DNA of 45,011 nt, taken from assembly GCA_041500225.1 (NCBI GenBank), contig JBGQLV010000012.1, positions 1-45,011 on the forward strand, given 5' to 3'. This DNA is from 0-14-3-00-41-53 sp041500225. GTDB taxonomy: Bacteria > Nitrospirota > Thermodesulfovibrionia > Thermodesulfovibrionales > SM23-35. The notes below the pieces were generated by a model. It was not told where the DNA came from. It saw nothing but the letters and a program-made list of their open reading frames with translations, and did no database searches. How positions within the stretch are numbered: position 1 is the stretch's first letter; every line of letters begins with the position of its first letter. This document shows, piece by piece, positions 9,610-17,533 of this stretch. Position numbers and translations under genes: made by a program.

Positions 9610-10872
9610 ATGATTTATCGTAATATCACACTACGACTTACGGAAGCACTGTCAGACTCGCCTGTTGTACTACTGAATGGGGCAAGGCAGACCGGAAAGA
9701 GCACTCTCACTCAATGGATAGCCTCTGAAATACATTCCGCCCGTTATATTACACTTGATGATGCCGGAATATTGGCAGCGATAAGACATGACCCGGAAGG
9801 CTTTATTTCCGGTTTATCAGAGGGAAATGTTGTTCTTGACGAGGTGCAGAGGGCACCTGAACTGTTTCTCGCAATAAAGGCGGCTGTAGACCGTAACCGC
9901 AGACCGGGACGGTTTGTGCTGACAGGCTCCGCTAACGTTATGCTTCTGCCGCGGCTGTCAGAATCCCTTGCCGGCCGGATGGAAATTATTACTCTCTGGC
10001 CTTTTTCTCAGGGAGAAAAGGAAAGCATAAAAGAAGGCTTTGTGGATGCCATTTTCGAGGATACAGTATTTTCGCAGCTTAAAATAAAGGAGGGTCGGGA
10101 CAGCATTATACAAAAGATAATAACCGGGGGATATCCAGAGGCGTTGTATCGAAAAACAGCAGCCCGTCAGAAGGCGTGGTTCAGTTCATACATAACAACC
10201 ATATTGCAAAGGGACGTGCGCGATCTTGCCAATATCGAAGGCCTCACTATTATGCCGAGATTGCTTTCCCTACTCTCTGCTCGAACAGCTTCACTCGTTA
10301 ATTTCGCTGAAATATCGAGAAGTATTGGACTGCCTCAGAGCACCTTGAAAAGGTATATGACCTTACTGGAGACGACCTTTCTTGTTCAAACATTGCCTGC
10401 GTGGTTTACCAATCTTAGCAAGAGAATTGTAAAAGCGCCAAAACTTATTCTCAATGATACCGGCTTGATAGCCCATTTGATTGGTCTGAACGAAGAACGA
10501 ATGAAAACAGATGCCGGAATTTTCGGCCAGTTGCTTGAGAACTTTGTGGTCATGGAACTCAGAAAGCAGATTTCATGGAGTCGTGCACAGCCGCAGATTT
10601 TTCATTACCGCACACAAACAGGACGCGAGGTTGATATTATCCTCGAAAATGCGGATGGAAAAGTGGTCGGGATTGAAGTTAAGGCAAGTTCGACAATAAC
10701 GGGAAGAGAGTTTAATGGCCTCCGTACTCTGTCGGAGGCTATAGGAAAACGGTTTCAGCGGGGAATCGTACTCTATACAGGCCCGGAGAACATCCCTTTC
10801 GGTCCCAATTTGAATGCACTGCCTGTGAGTTATCTCTGGCGATACGGGATAGAAAAACAAAAAAGGAAATAA
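9610..10872 (+). CDS. AAA_14 / DUF4143 ATP-binding protein
   Basis: The N-terminal ATPase has Walker A GARQTGKST (24-32), Walker B VVLDEVQRAPELF and LTGSANVMLL as sensor-like strand. The C-terminal half has the DUF4143 pattern (ILNDTGLIAHLIGL, FGQLLENFVVMEL). It ends with a nuclease-like EVDIIL...GIEVKAS segment that resembles the PD-(D/E)XK half of this family. At 420 aa it is full length. Function of the family is not established; members are common in mobile and accessory DNA. It stands alone on the plus strand between a palindrome and an antitoxin remnant. Base composition is more GC-rich than the flanking TA genes, suggesting separate acquisition. Confidence 0.85.
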   Translation: MIYRNITLRLTEALSDSPVVLLNGARQTGKSTLTQWIASEIHSARYITLDDAGILAAIRHDPEGFISGLSEGNVVLDEVQRAPELFLAIKAAVDRNRRPGRFVLTGSANVMLLPRLSESLAGRMEIITLWPFSQGEKESIKEGFVDAIFEDTVFSQLKIKEGRDSIIQKIITGGYPEALYRKTAARQKAWFSSYITTILQRDVRDLANIEGLTIMPRLLSLLSARTASLVNFAEISRSIGLPQSTLKRYMTLLETTFLVQTLPAWFTNLSKRIVKAPKLILNDTGLIAHLIGLNEERMKTDAGIFGQLLENFVVMELRKQISWSRAQPQIFHYRTQTGREVDIILENADGKVVGIEVKASSTITGREFNGLRTLSEAIGKRFQRGIVLYTGPENIPFGPNLNALPVSYLWRYGIEKQKRK

Positions 10873-10887
10873 GAAAAGGATTCCTGT

Positions 10888-10973
10888 ATTTGTATACTCA
10901 AAATAACAGACTTTGGTTTGCCTTCAGGTGTTGTGATGAAATCAACTTTTGGTAATTCAAGCGTTTTTTGCAT
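10888..10973 (-). pseudogene. Truncated antitoxin remnant (paralogue of the 11799-12005 gene)
   Basis: Read on the minus strand from ATG at 10973, the first 26 or so codons give QKTLELPKVDFITTPEGKP and then KSVILSI. This matches the start of the antitoxin-like gene at 11799-12005 (LKTLELPRVEFITTPEGKP) almost residue for residue. Homology stops at about 10893, 20 bp from the AAA-ATPase stop codon. AAGGAG lies at proper distance upstream, so a peptide could still be made. It looks like a partial duplication cut by arrival of the ATPase gene. Confidence 0.75.
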
Positions 10974-11059
10974 ATTCAAATCTCCTTATATTCGTCAAAG
11001 AATTGTAACTCAAATTTACCATATGAATAAGTTTCTGTCAAAAAGAGCGAATGTTTGCT

Positions 11060-11108
11060 ATCGGGAGGGAACCCACCCCTATGCCCCTCCCAAGAGGGGA
11101 ATGAGAAC
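11060..11108. repeat. C/G-tract palindromic repeat, intergenic
   Basis: CCCCTCCC-AAGA-GGGGA within a C-rich then G-rich segment resembles the genic PPLxKGG repeats but is more diverged. Apart from this and the antitoxin remnant, 10873-11146 shows nothing convincing. Confidence 0.5.
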
Positions 11109-11146
11109 AGAAAGGCACAAGGGGTAAGAGTTTGTGAACAGCAAAT

Positions 11147-11560
11147 TTATCCTAATAATTTTACAGGATGAGTATAAGGATGGTATTTGAAATGTTCATC
11201 GAAGGCAAAGACAGCTTCAATTCCAAGATGGTTTATCAAAGCAAAGCTGGTGCAGTCAGTATAGCTCAATCTTCTATCATCGAACTTTTTGAAGAGAGCT
11301 TTTGCAGATTCCTCAATGTCTTTAGTAATCCGAAGAATGTTAATCTGGCTTTTATCCATTTGTTCCATAAATTTGATGGCTGTGGCATGGCTGCTTCTGT
11401 TTTTAAACAGAGTATATGTTTCATCCAGAACATAATCAGAAGTATAGATAATAGCTTTATCTTTTTGAATCTGTTTGTAAACGGATTTTGCAGTCAAATT
11501 ATGCTGGTCTTTAGGAATGGTGAGGGCACAAAAGGCTCCCGTATCAACAAATACCTTCAA
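11147..11560 (-). CDS. PIN-domain ribonuclease toxin (VapC-like)
   Basis: PIN domains cleave RNA with a cluster of acidic residues binding Mg2+. Here they fit Asp6 (FVDTGAF), Glu47 (YVLDETYTL), Asp102 (LSYTDCTSFA) and Asp121 (AFDEHF), so the active site seems intact. At 137 aa it is a typical single-domain toxin. Its start overlaps the upstream antitoxin gene by ATGA, the usual antitoxin-first arrangement. The target RNA is unknown. Confidence 0.88.
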   Translation of the reverse strand: MKVFVDTGAFCALTIPKDQHNLTAKSVYKQIQKDKAIIYTSDYVLDETYTLFKNRSSHATAIKFMEQMDKSQINILRITKDIEESAKALFKKFDDRRLSYTDCTSFALINHLGIEAVFAFDEHFKYHPYTHPVKLLG

Positions 11561-11784
11561 TCAGATGCCTCACCGTACAGGTATTTATCATGATGAACGG
11601 AAAGGTCAGTATCAGGACAATCTTTTGCAATGTCAATAATTCCTTCAAGAGTGCTTTTTCTCTTGACAGTAGTTTTAACTTTGTCGGTAAGGATTATTCT
11701 CAATTTTTTATGTTCTGGCACATCAACTTTCTCCAATGGTTTAAATACACCGTTTTCAAAAACTGCATCAATTACTTTAGGCAT
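11557..11784 (-). CDS. DUF104 / AF2212-like antitoxin
   Basis: The opening KVIDAVFENGVFKPLEKVDVPEH is the classic DUF104 (AF2212-like) beta-barrel antitoxin pattern, followed by a basic stretch and an acidic C-terminal tail that would bind the PIN toxin. 75 aa. The gene overlaps the PIN gene by 4 bp. AGGAGGTTAAC precedes the start. Pairing with the PIN toxin is inferred from position and the known habit of the family. Confidence 0.83.
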   Translation of the reverse strand: MPKVIDAVFENGVFKPLEKVDVPEHKKLRIILTDKVKTTVKRKSTLEGIIDIAKDCPDTDLSVHHDKYLYGEASD

Positions 11785-11798
11785 AAAAAGTTAACCTC

Positions 11799-12005
11799 CT
11801 ATTCGAGAGATAATAGTGTTGCTCCGCTGCGAAGCTGTTGTTTTGCACGTTTGATAGACTGCATCAATTCTTTACTTGACATGATCTTTAATGTTTCACT
11901 GATTCTCTTCCAGTCTTCAATACTTAAAACGACGGATTTTGGTTTGCCTTCAGGTGTGGTTATAAACTCAACCCTTGGCAATTCAAGCGTTTTTAGCATG
12001 GTCAA
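11799..12005 (-). CDS. Phd/YefM-like antitoxin or DNA-binding small protein
   Basis: A 68-aa protein with ELPRVEFITTPEGKPKSVVL followed by SIEDWKRISETL. The strand-strand-helix beginning and the IEDWKRI segment resemble Phd/YefM antitoxins, but the match is from memory and short. It lies 14 bp upstream of the DUF104 gene in the same direction, so the locus has two antitoxin-like genes and one toxin. The start may be ATG 12005 or 11999. A truncated paralogue lies at 10888-10973. Confidence 0.65.
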   Translation of the reverse strand: MTMLKTLELPRVEFITTPEGKPKSVVLSIEDWKRISETLKIMSSKELMQSIKRAKQQLRSGATLLSLE

Positions 12006-12030
12006 ACCTCTTTATTCTTTATTTGGTATA

Positions 12031-12059
12031 TTTTTAAGTTATATAGCATTGTTTGTCAA
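12031..12059 (-). promoter_or_regulatory. Candidate sigma-70 promoter for the PIN toxin locus
   Basis: On the minus strand TTGACA (12059-12054) is a perfect -35. A 17-nt spacer leads to TAAAAA (12036-12031), a weak -10. It lies about 25-55 bp upstream of the first gene. TATATA elements also lie in the spacer. Confidence 0.4.
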
Positions 12060-12171
12060 GGCAACTCAACCTCTTCCCTTTTTTTATTACTGAGATATAT
12101 AATAACTTTAAAACTGTTTTAACATATAATGAAACATTTGCATAGTATAGCAACAGAAAGAACAATGAAAA

Positions 12172-12220
12172 TAATCCCCCCCTCACCCCTCCCTTTAGTC
12201 AAGGGGGGCAGGGGGTTTTT
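12172..12220 (+). repeat. GC-rich palindromic repeat, intergenic copy
   Basis: AATCCCCCCCTCACCCCTCC, then CTTTAGTCAAGGGGGGCAGGGGG: same family as the copies inside folC and transketolase. It ends 11 bp before the next start codon. Confidence 0.8.
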
Positions 12221-12231
12221 CAATTGAAATA

Positions 12232-12606
12232 ATGCTTATTGGTTATAATACTAATATATCTTATAAGGATAAGACATACCATATCCAGACAGAGGATAGC
12301 GGACTAAAGAACCCTGTAATTGTAACACTTCTTTATTCAAAGGGTGCGATCCTTGCATCCAAAAAGACCAGTTATGAACACATTTTAGATGACCCTGATT
12401 TTAAAGAAAAGGTCAGGAGACTGATGAAAGTTCAGCACAAGATTATGATAAAAGAGCTGTTGGCAGGGAAATATACAGGGGAGTACACGGCAGATGAAGT
12501 CTCAGAAGAAACCGTCGAACAATCTGAGGAAGAACCGAAGTCTAAGAAGCAACTTACAAAAAGCCTTGATGATATATTACTTAATCATATAATCAAAAGG
12601 AAATAA
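12232..12606 (+). CDS. Conserved hypothetical protein, 124 aa
   Basis: Not recognised as a named family. The protein starts with a beta-rich segment (SYKDKTYHIQTEDSGLKNPV, then TLLYSKGAILASKKTSY) and then becomes helical and highly charged with an acidic, disordered-looking tail. Similar small proteins are remembered from Nitrospirota and deltaproteobacteria without function. No signal peptide, membrane segment or metal motif. It lies 5 bp upstream of the transketolase gene and is probably cotranscribed. Confidence 0.7.
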   Translation: MLIGYNTNISYKDKTYHIQTEDSGLKNPVIVTLLYSKGAILASKKTSYEHILDDPDFKEKVRRLMKVQHKIMIKELLAGKYTGEYTADEVSEETVEQSEEEPKSKKQLTKSLDDILLNHIIKRK

Positions 12607-12611
12607 AAGAG

Positions 12612-13454
12612 ATGGAGTTAGCCAATTCCACAAGGGATATAAACTTTCTGAAAGAGAAGGCAAGGATACTAAGGATAGAAATCCTCAAGATGCTTACTGA
12701 AGCAGGCTCTGGCCATACAGGTGGTTCACTGTCAGCAGCCGATATTGTTACAGCACTATATTTCTACAAAATGAGGCATAAACCCAGGGACCCGAAATGG
12801 AGAGAAAGGGACAGGTTCATCTTATCAAAAGGCCATGCAGCACCTCTGCTATATGCAGCCCTTGCACTTTCAGGATACTTTGATAAGCCATTACTTAAGA
12901 CATTACGCAAACTCGGAAGCCCCCTTCAAGGACATCCATGCTCAAAGACGCTTCCAGGGGTAGAGATATCAACTGGTTCTTTAGGACAGGGCCTGTCTAT
13001 TGCGAATGGGATTGCTATGGGGCTTAAGCTGGATGTGTTGAGTTCACGTGTCTATTGTCTTTTAGGAGATGGTGAGACTCAGGAAGGACAGGTCTGGGAG
13101 GCTGCCATGACTGCTGCACATTACAGGCTTGATAACTTATGTGCAATTATTGATAATAACGGCCTTCAGATAGATGGACATTGCTGTGATGTTATGTCCA
13201 TTGAGCCGATTGTAAATAAATGGGAGGCATTTGGATGGTATGTTATTGACATTAACGGGCATGATATGGAAGCTATAGTAAATGCCTTTGATGAGGCAGA
13301 AACAGTAAAAATGAAGCCTGTAATGATAGTTGCACGGACAGTGAAGGGTAAAGGCGTTTCCTTTTTTGAAGGGAAGGTTGAGTATCACGGAATAGCACCT
13401 ACACCCGAAGAACTCGAAAGGGCATTAAAGGAACTTGGGGGCGATGGTAAATGA
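12612..13454 (+). CDS. Transketolase, N-terminal subunit (TPP-binding)
   Basis: This is the thiamine-pyrophosphate half of a split transketolase, an enzyme of the non-oxidative pentose phosphate pathway. Visible are the SGHTGGSLS loop, FILSKGHAAPLLYAAL, the conserved histidine in LQGHP and the TPP motif GDGETQEGQVWEAAM...NNGLQ. At 280 aa it has the normal length for the split form found in archaea and many anaerobes. It overlaps the C-terminal subunit gene by ATGA, ensuring balanced synthesis. Confidence 0.95.
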   Translation: MELANSTRDINFLKEKARILRIEILKMLTEAGSGHTGGSLSAADIVTALYFYKMRHKPRDPKWRERDRFILSKGHAAPLLYAALALSGYFDKPLLKTLRKLGSPLQGHPCSKTLPGVEISTGSLGQGLSIANGIAMGLKLDVLSSRVYCLLGDGETQEGQVWEAAMTAAHYRLDNLCAIIDNNGLQIDGHCCDVMSIEPIVNKWEAFGWYVIDINGHDMEAIVNAFDEAETVKMKPVMIVARTVKGKGVSFFEGKVEYHGIAPTPEELERALKELGGDGK

Positions 13455-14491
13455 CTCATAGTAATAAAGGAAAGTCATACAGCAAGACAAAGAAAAATGT
13501 AAGTAATCCCCCCTCACCCCTGCCCGACGGATGGCAGGCGGGCCTCTTTAGTAAAGGGGAGAAGGGGAGTTTTGTGGCAACAAGAGATGCTTACGGAGAG
13601 GCACTCCTTGAACTCGGCAAGAAAAGGGCTGACGTTGTTGTTCTTGACGCAGACCTTTCAGGTTCTACAAAAACAGGGAAGTTCGCAAAGGCATTTCCTG
13701 AGAGATTCTATAACTTAGGTGTTTCAGAACAGGATTTGATTGGCACAGCAAGCGGCCTTTCCCTTACAGGCAAGCTGCCGTTTGCCTCAACATTTGCAGT
13801 TTTTGAGACAGGGAGGGCATGGGAGCAGATAAGGCAGACTGTCTGCTACTCAAATCTTAATGTGAAACTTGTGGCAACACACAGTGGCATTACTGTCGGC
13901 GAAGATGGTGCATCGCATCAGGCAACAGAGGATGTTGCACTTATGAGAGTTCTTCCAAATATGACAGTCATAGTGCCTTCAGATGGTAATGAGACAAAAC
14001 AAGTTCTTAATGTCATATCAGATTATAAGGGTCCTGTTTATGTTAGACTCGGCAGGGCTAAGGTTCCAGCTGTGATGCCTGATGATTATGAATTTAAAAT
14101 AGGGAAAGCCTATGTCTTCAATATAGGCAGGGATGCTAATATAGTGGCGATGGGGATTATGGTATCAATGGCGCTTGAAGCTGCAAGAGTCCTTAAACAT
14201 GATGGTATAGATACCGGTGTTATAAATATGTCTACTGTAAAACCACTCGACACAAAGACCTTACTTAAGGCTTCAAAGGCATGTAAACTCATTATTACCG
14301 CTGAAGAACACTCGATTATAGGTGGTCTGGGGAGCGCTGTAAGTGAATTTCTTTCTGAAAAATACCCTGTTAAAATTCGCAGGATAGGACTAGTGGATGC
14401 CTTTGGATGCTCCGGCCCACCTGAGGAATTATTAAAACTTTATGGCCTTACCCCTGGGAATATCGTAAAGACGATTAAAGAGGCTATATAG
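13451..14491 (+). CDS. Transketolase, C-terminal subunit, with a repeat-derived insertion near its N-terminus
   Basis: This subunit supplies the pyrimidine-binding and C-terminal domains of transketolase. Conserved blocks are DADLSGSTKTGKFAKAFPER, NLGVSEQDLIGTASGL, the HSGITVGEDGASHQ segment and EEHSIIGGLGSAVSE. At 346 aa it is about 30 longer than usual. Residues about 15-40 come from a GC-rich palindromic repeat (NPPSPLPDGWQAGLFSKGEK) placed between the start codon and the conserved domain. An internal start after the repeat is hard to find, so the extension is probably translated. It pairs with the upstream subunit. Confidence 0.93.
   Translation: MTHSNKGKSYSKTKKNVSNPPSPLPDGWQAGLFSKGEKGSFVATRDAYGEALLELGKKRADVVVLDADLSGSTKTGKFAKAFPERFYNLGVSEQDLIGTASGLSLTGKLPFASTFAVFETGRAWEQIRQTVCYSNLNVKLVATHSGITVGEDGASHQATEDVALMRVLPNMTVIVPSDGNETKQVLNVISDYKGPVYVRLGRAKVPAVMPDDYEFKIGKAYVFNIGRDANIVAMGIMVSMALEAARVLKHDGIDTGVINMSTVKPLDTKTLLKASKACKLIITAEEHSIIGGLGSAVSEFLSEKYPVKIRRIGLVDAFGCSGPPEELLKLYGLTPGNIVKTIKEAI
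13505..13572 (+). repeat. GC-rich palindromic repeat inside the transketolase C-subunit gene
   Basis: AATCCCCCCTCACCCC and TTTAGTAAAGGGGAGAAGGGG form the two arms, as in folC. Between them lies a second small palindrome, TGCCCGACGGATGGCAGGCGGG shortened here to its TGCC/GGCA arms. This makes the copy composite. Confidence 0.8.
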
Positions 14492-14554
14492 CAGTGACAA
14501 TGGACAGGGTACAGGTTGCAAGTAAAATTAAGAAATATATTCTATACATAATAA

Positions 14555-14575
14555 CTATTCACTATTCACTATTCA
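14555..14575 (+). repeat. Three tandem CTATTCA heptamers before ftsE
   Basis: The same heptamer as in the lptD signal-peptide region occurs 16 bp before the ftsE ATG. It is preceded by CAGTG-type sequence at about 14492, giving the same overall architecture. The 14492-14590 gap has no good Shine-Dalgarno sequence. Confidence 0.9.
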
Positions 14576-14590
14576 CTTATCACTGAATAC

Positions 14591-15253
14591 ATGATACACT
14601 TCCACGACGTATCAAAACACTATGATAATCAAACAGCTTTAAGGAAAATAACCTTTTCCATTGAAAAAGGGGAGATGGTATTTATAACCGGGCTGAGTGG
14701 TTCGGGGAAGACAACACTCCTGAAATTAATATACCTTGCAGAAAAACCCGACGAGGGTAATATTTCTGTAGCAGGAATGGAAATAAACAAGCTGAAGGAA
14801 TCAAGCATACCATTATTAAGACGACATATCGGCGTGGTGTTCCAGGATTTCAGGCTCCTTAATAACAGGAGTGTGTTTGAGAATGTTGCTCTTGCCCTGA
14901 GGATAAGAGGAGTAAACGACAAAGAAGTAAAGACACGTGTATTCGAATCGCTTAAAGTAGTAAACCTTAGACATAGGACAGACAGCTACCCTGGTGCCCT
15001 GTCAGGGGGAGAGCAGCAAAGAGTTTCTATAGCAAGAGCCATAGTGTCTGAACCAACAATTATCCTTGCTGACGAGCCAACCGGCAATGTTGACCCTGAT
15101 ACTTCAGCAGGTATAATAAGGACATTTAAGGATATCAATGCGAAAGGTGCGACTATCCTGATTGCTACACATGACAGAGCGCTTTTCAAGAACACAGGCA
15201 GAAGGGTGCTAAGACTTGATAACGGGAATCTTACCGGAGAGGAGATTGGTTAA
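14591..15253 (+). CDS. ftsE: Cell-division ABC transporter ATP-binding protein FtsE
   Basis: FtsE is the cytosolic ATPase of the FtsEX complex, which transmits division-ring signals to periplasmic cell-wall hydrolases. Walker A is GLSGSGKTT (34-42), the Q-loop VVFQDFRLL, the ABC signature LSGGEQQR and Walker B ILADEPTGNVDP. At 220 aa it is full length. ftsX starts immediately after its stop codon. Repeats occupy the leader region, and no clear ribosome-binding site is seen. Confidence 0.95.
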   Translation: MIHFHDVSKHYDNQTALRKITFSIEKGEMVFITGLSGSGKTTLLKLIYLAEKPDEGNISVAGMEINKLKESSIPLLRRHIGVVFQDFRLLNNRSVFENVALALRIRGVNDKEVKTRVFESLKVVNLRHRTDSYPGALSGGEQQRVSIARAIVSEPTIILADEPTGNVDPDTSAGIIRTFKDINAKGATILIATHDRALFKNTGRRVLRLDNGNLTGEEIG

Positions 15254-16129
15254 ATGGCTTTTCCATTTGCATTCAGGCTTGCAAGCCGCAGCATATTACA
15301 TGAGAAGTGGATAAATCTACTTTCCATTCTGACAATAGCTGCAGGTCTCCTTTTTACAGCTATTACTGTTCTAACTGTATACAATGTTGATGTGGCAACA
15401 AAAAAACTCCCTGAGAAGTTTTCTTTGATGCTTTATCTGAAGGATAATCTTTCACGGGAAGAATTAGAAAATATAATAAATACTGCCAGAAAAGAGGATG
15501 CTGTAAAGAGAGTAAGATATATCCCGAGAGATGAGGCGATGAAGGAACTTAAAACTACGTTAAAGGATACAAGGTATGTGCTTGATGGCCTCGGAGAAAA
15601 TCCCCTACCTGATTCGATAGAGGTGAAACTTAAGGATGAGGCGGTAGGCCCTGATATTGCAAAAAGGCTTACTGCAAAGTTAAGGGAGATAAAGGGGATA
15701 GATGAGATAGAATATGGCGAAAAATTCCTGTCTTCTATATATTCCATAAAAGTCGGGATGAAGACTATAGGTATAGTATTTGTCATTATAATGTCTGCTG
15801 GAATGATATTCGTCTGTTACAGCACTGTGAAGATACTTTTTTACAGAAAAAATGAAGAAATAGAGACCTACAAACTTTTAGGTGCAACAAAGGGATTTAT
15901 CAGGGCACCGTTTATCATAGAAGGCGCTGTTATAGGCTTTTGCGGCGGACTTTTGAGTCTTATTGGTATTTTATCATTATATTACACGGTTATTTTCAGG
16001 CTCAGCTATACAATCCCTCTTTTTAAGACAATCATCTTTCCGATTAATACATCCCTTTATCTTCCTATGGTAGGACTTCTCCTCGGGATGACAGGTGCTG
16101 TTATAGCTATCGGGAGGATCAGATATTGA
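15254..16129 (+). CDS. ftsX: Cell-division protein FtsX (permease-like)
   Basis: FtsX is the membrane partner of FtsE. A first transmembrane segment lies at about 20-45 (LLSILTIAAGLLFTAITVLT). A periplasmic loop of about 120 residues follows, with the family motif FSLMLYLKDNLSREE. Three C-terminal membrane segments complete the FtsX topology. At 291 aa it is normal. The periplasmic loop would contact the coiled-coil protein encoded next. It abuts ftsE and overlaps the next gene at TTGA. Confidence 0.93.
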   Translation: MAFPFAFRLASRSILHEKWINLLSILTIAAGLLFTAITVLTVYNVDVATKKLPEKFSLMLYLKDNLSREELENIINTARKEDAVKRVRYIPRDEAMKELKTTLKDTRYVLDGLGENPLPDSIEVKLKDEAVGPDIAKRLTAKLREIKGIDEIEYGEKFLSSIYSIKVGMKTIGIVFVIIMSAGMIFVCYSTVKILFYRKNEEIETYKLLGATKGFIRAPFIIEGAVIGFCGGLLSLIGILSLYYTVIFRLSYTIPLFKTIIFPINTSLYLPMVGLLLGMTGAVIAIGRIRY

Positions 16130-17316
16130 TTTCGGATTTCAGATTTCGGATTTCGGATTTCAGATTATCTATATTTTGTATTCTGTGCTTTGTATTCTGT
16201 GTTCTGTGTTCTGTTCACTGTTCACTCTTCACTGATTACGGTTATGCTGCCACACCACAAGAAGAATATAAAAGGATACAGAAAGAGATAGATTCGCATA
16301 AGGGGAAACTTGAGGAAGTAAAAAGGCGTGAATCCTCGGTCCTCAATGATCTCGAAAGGACCAACATGCAGCTTAATGTTGTTGAGGCTGAACTCAGAAA
16401 ATACAGGAAGAAGCTTATGAATACGGAATCAAATATATCGAAGGTAGAGACTGAAATTTCTATGAATAAAAGCAGTATTGAGAAGCGGAGGGAGTGGATA
16501 AAGAGAAAACTCAGGGCTATGCAGAAATATGGACATGCCGCAGACATAGTTTTGTTATTTTCGAGCACCGATGATATCTCTCAGGTGATGAGAAGCGGGA
16601 AATCCCTGCAATATATTGCTGCTTACGAACATAGGGTACTGAATACCTATAAAGAAAACCTGGAAGGCCTTCAAGAGAAAAACAGGCAGCTCATGATGCT
16701 CAAGACAGAACTTATAAAGAATAAAGAGAAGATCAGGGCCGAGGAGGCCTCCCTCGCTGAGAAGAAGAAAGAGAAAGAGATTCTGCTTGCATCTGTAAAA
16801 AAAGAAGAATCCTCCTATACAAAGATGCTAAAGGAATTAAAAGATGCCTCAAAAAGGCTTTTAGAGGTTATTAGAGAAACTGAAAAGGCAGATACGTTCT
16901 CTGCAGAGGGACTTTCAAAACTTAAAGGAAAACTTCCCTGGCCTGTTGAGGGAAAGGTGGCAATCCCGTACGGTACTCAAAAAGATCCTCAGTTTAATAC
17001 CCCTATTTTCAGAAGCGGCGCATACATACAGGCAGGTGCTGATACCTTTGCAAAGGCCGTATATAATGGCAAGGTTGTTTTTGCAGAGTGGTTCAAGGGG
17101 TACGGCCAGCTCGTGATTATAAACCACGGTGATGGATACCATACGTTATACGGGAGTCTTTCTGAGATTTTTACAAAAGTTGGAGATATAATAAAAGTAA
17201 AGCAGATAGTTGGACGTGTGGGAAATTCGGGTATCCTTAATGCGCCTGGTCTTTATTTTGAACTTCGGTATAAAGGCAAGCCCCTTGATCCGTTACAATG
17301 GCTGAAAAAGAGATAA
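16126..17316 (+). CDS. envC: EnvC-like murein hydrolase activator: coiled coil plus degenerate LytM domain
   Basis: The secreted protein has a signal peptide (to about residue 40), long charged coiled coils (about 42-250) and a C-terminal LytM/M23 domain (about 280-396). Zinc ligands of active M23 peptidases are missing: the HxxxD site reads RSGAYIQ, and the final HxH reads GLYFELR. It should therefore activate an amidase, not cut the wall itself, as known for E. coli EnvC. The TTG start overlaps ftsX by 4 bp, which supports an FtsEX-EnvC module. The signal peptide begins ISDFRFRISDFR, encoded by heptamer repeats. No amidase gene is nearby. Confidence 0.88.
   Translation: MISDFRFRISDFRLSIFCILCFVFCVLCSVHCSLFTDYGYAATPQEEYKRIQKEIDSHKGKLEEVKRRESSVLNDLERTNMQLNVVEAELRKYRKKLMNTESNISKVETEISMNKSSIEKRREWIKRKLRAMQKYGHAADIVLLFSSTDDISQVMRSGKSLQYIAAYEHRVLNTYKENLEGLQEKNRQLMMLKTELIKNKEKIRAEEASLAEKKKEKEILLASVKKEESSYTKMLKELKDASKRLLEVIRETEKADTFSAEGLSKLKGKLPWPVEGKVAIPYGTQKDPQFNTPIFRSGAYIQAGADTFAKAVYNGKVVFAEWFKGYGQLVIINHGDGYHTLYGSLSEIFTKVGDIIKVKQIVGRVGNSGILNAPGLYFELRYKGKPLDPLQWLKKR
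16129..16163 (+). repeat. Five tandem ATTTCRG heptamers at the start of envC
   Basis: Units ATTTCGG, ATTTCAG, ATTTCGG, ATTTCGG and ATTTCAG follow the TTG start directly. They are followed by a degenerate TTCTGTG/TTCACTG series up to about 16235 that encodes the cysteine- and phenylalanine-rich hydrophobic core. Confidence 0.92.
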
Positions 17317-17331
17317 AAACTATCTTAACCT

Positions 17332-17501
17332 GTCATTCCGCACTTGTCGGAGCGACTCTCAGCGAAGACTCGCATCGAGATGCGGAATCCATGGTTCGAC
17401 AAGCTCACCATGACAGTTGTCACCCTGAGCATGTCGAAGGGTGGATTCCTGCTGGAGTTTATCCCGTACTCCGATACGGGGCAGGAATGACAAGAATTGA
17501 G
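17332..17501. repeat. Dispersed TGTCATTCC-type inverted repeat cluster between envC and ctpA
   Basis: TGTCATTCCGCACTTGTCGG opens the segment, and GGCAGGAATGACAAG closes it, giving inverted ends. The first approximately 55 bp nearly repeat 44800-44853. The middle has other well-known dispersed motifs: GGTTCGACAAGCTCACCATG and CACCCTGAGCATGTCGAAGG. No gene is supported here. Confidence 0.75.
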
Positions 17502-17533
17502 ATGATGGAACAAAAATTTGGAGGATAAAAAAG

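Noticed and set aside
16900..17316. EnvC as an active LytM endopeptidase
   Set aside because: Both the HxxxD and HxH zinc motifs are missing.
17390..17430. GGTTCGA as a tRNA T-arm
   Set aside because: It is part of the common dispersed GGTTCGACAAGCTCACCATG repeat, with no acceptor or anticodon stems.
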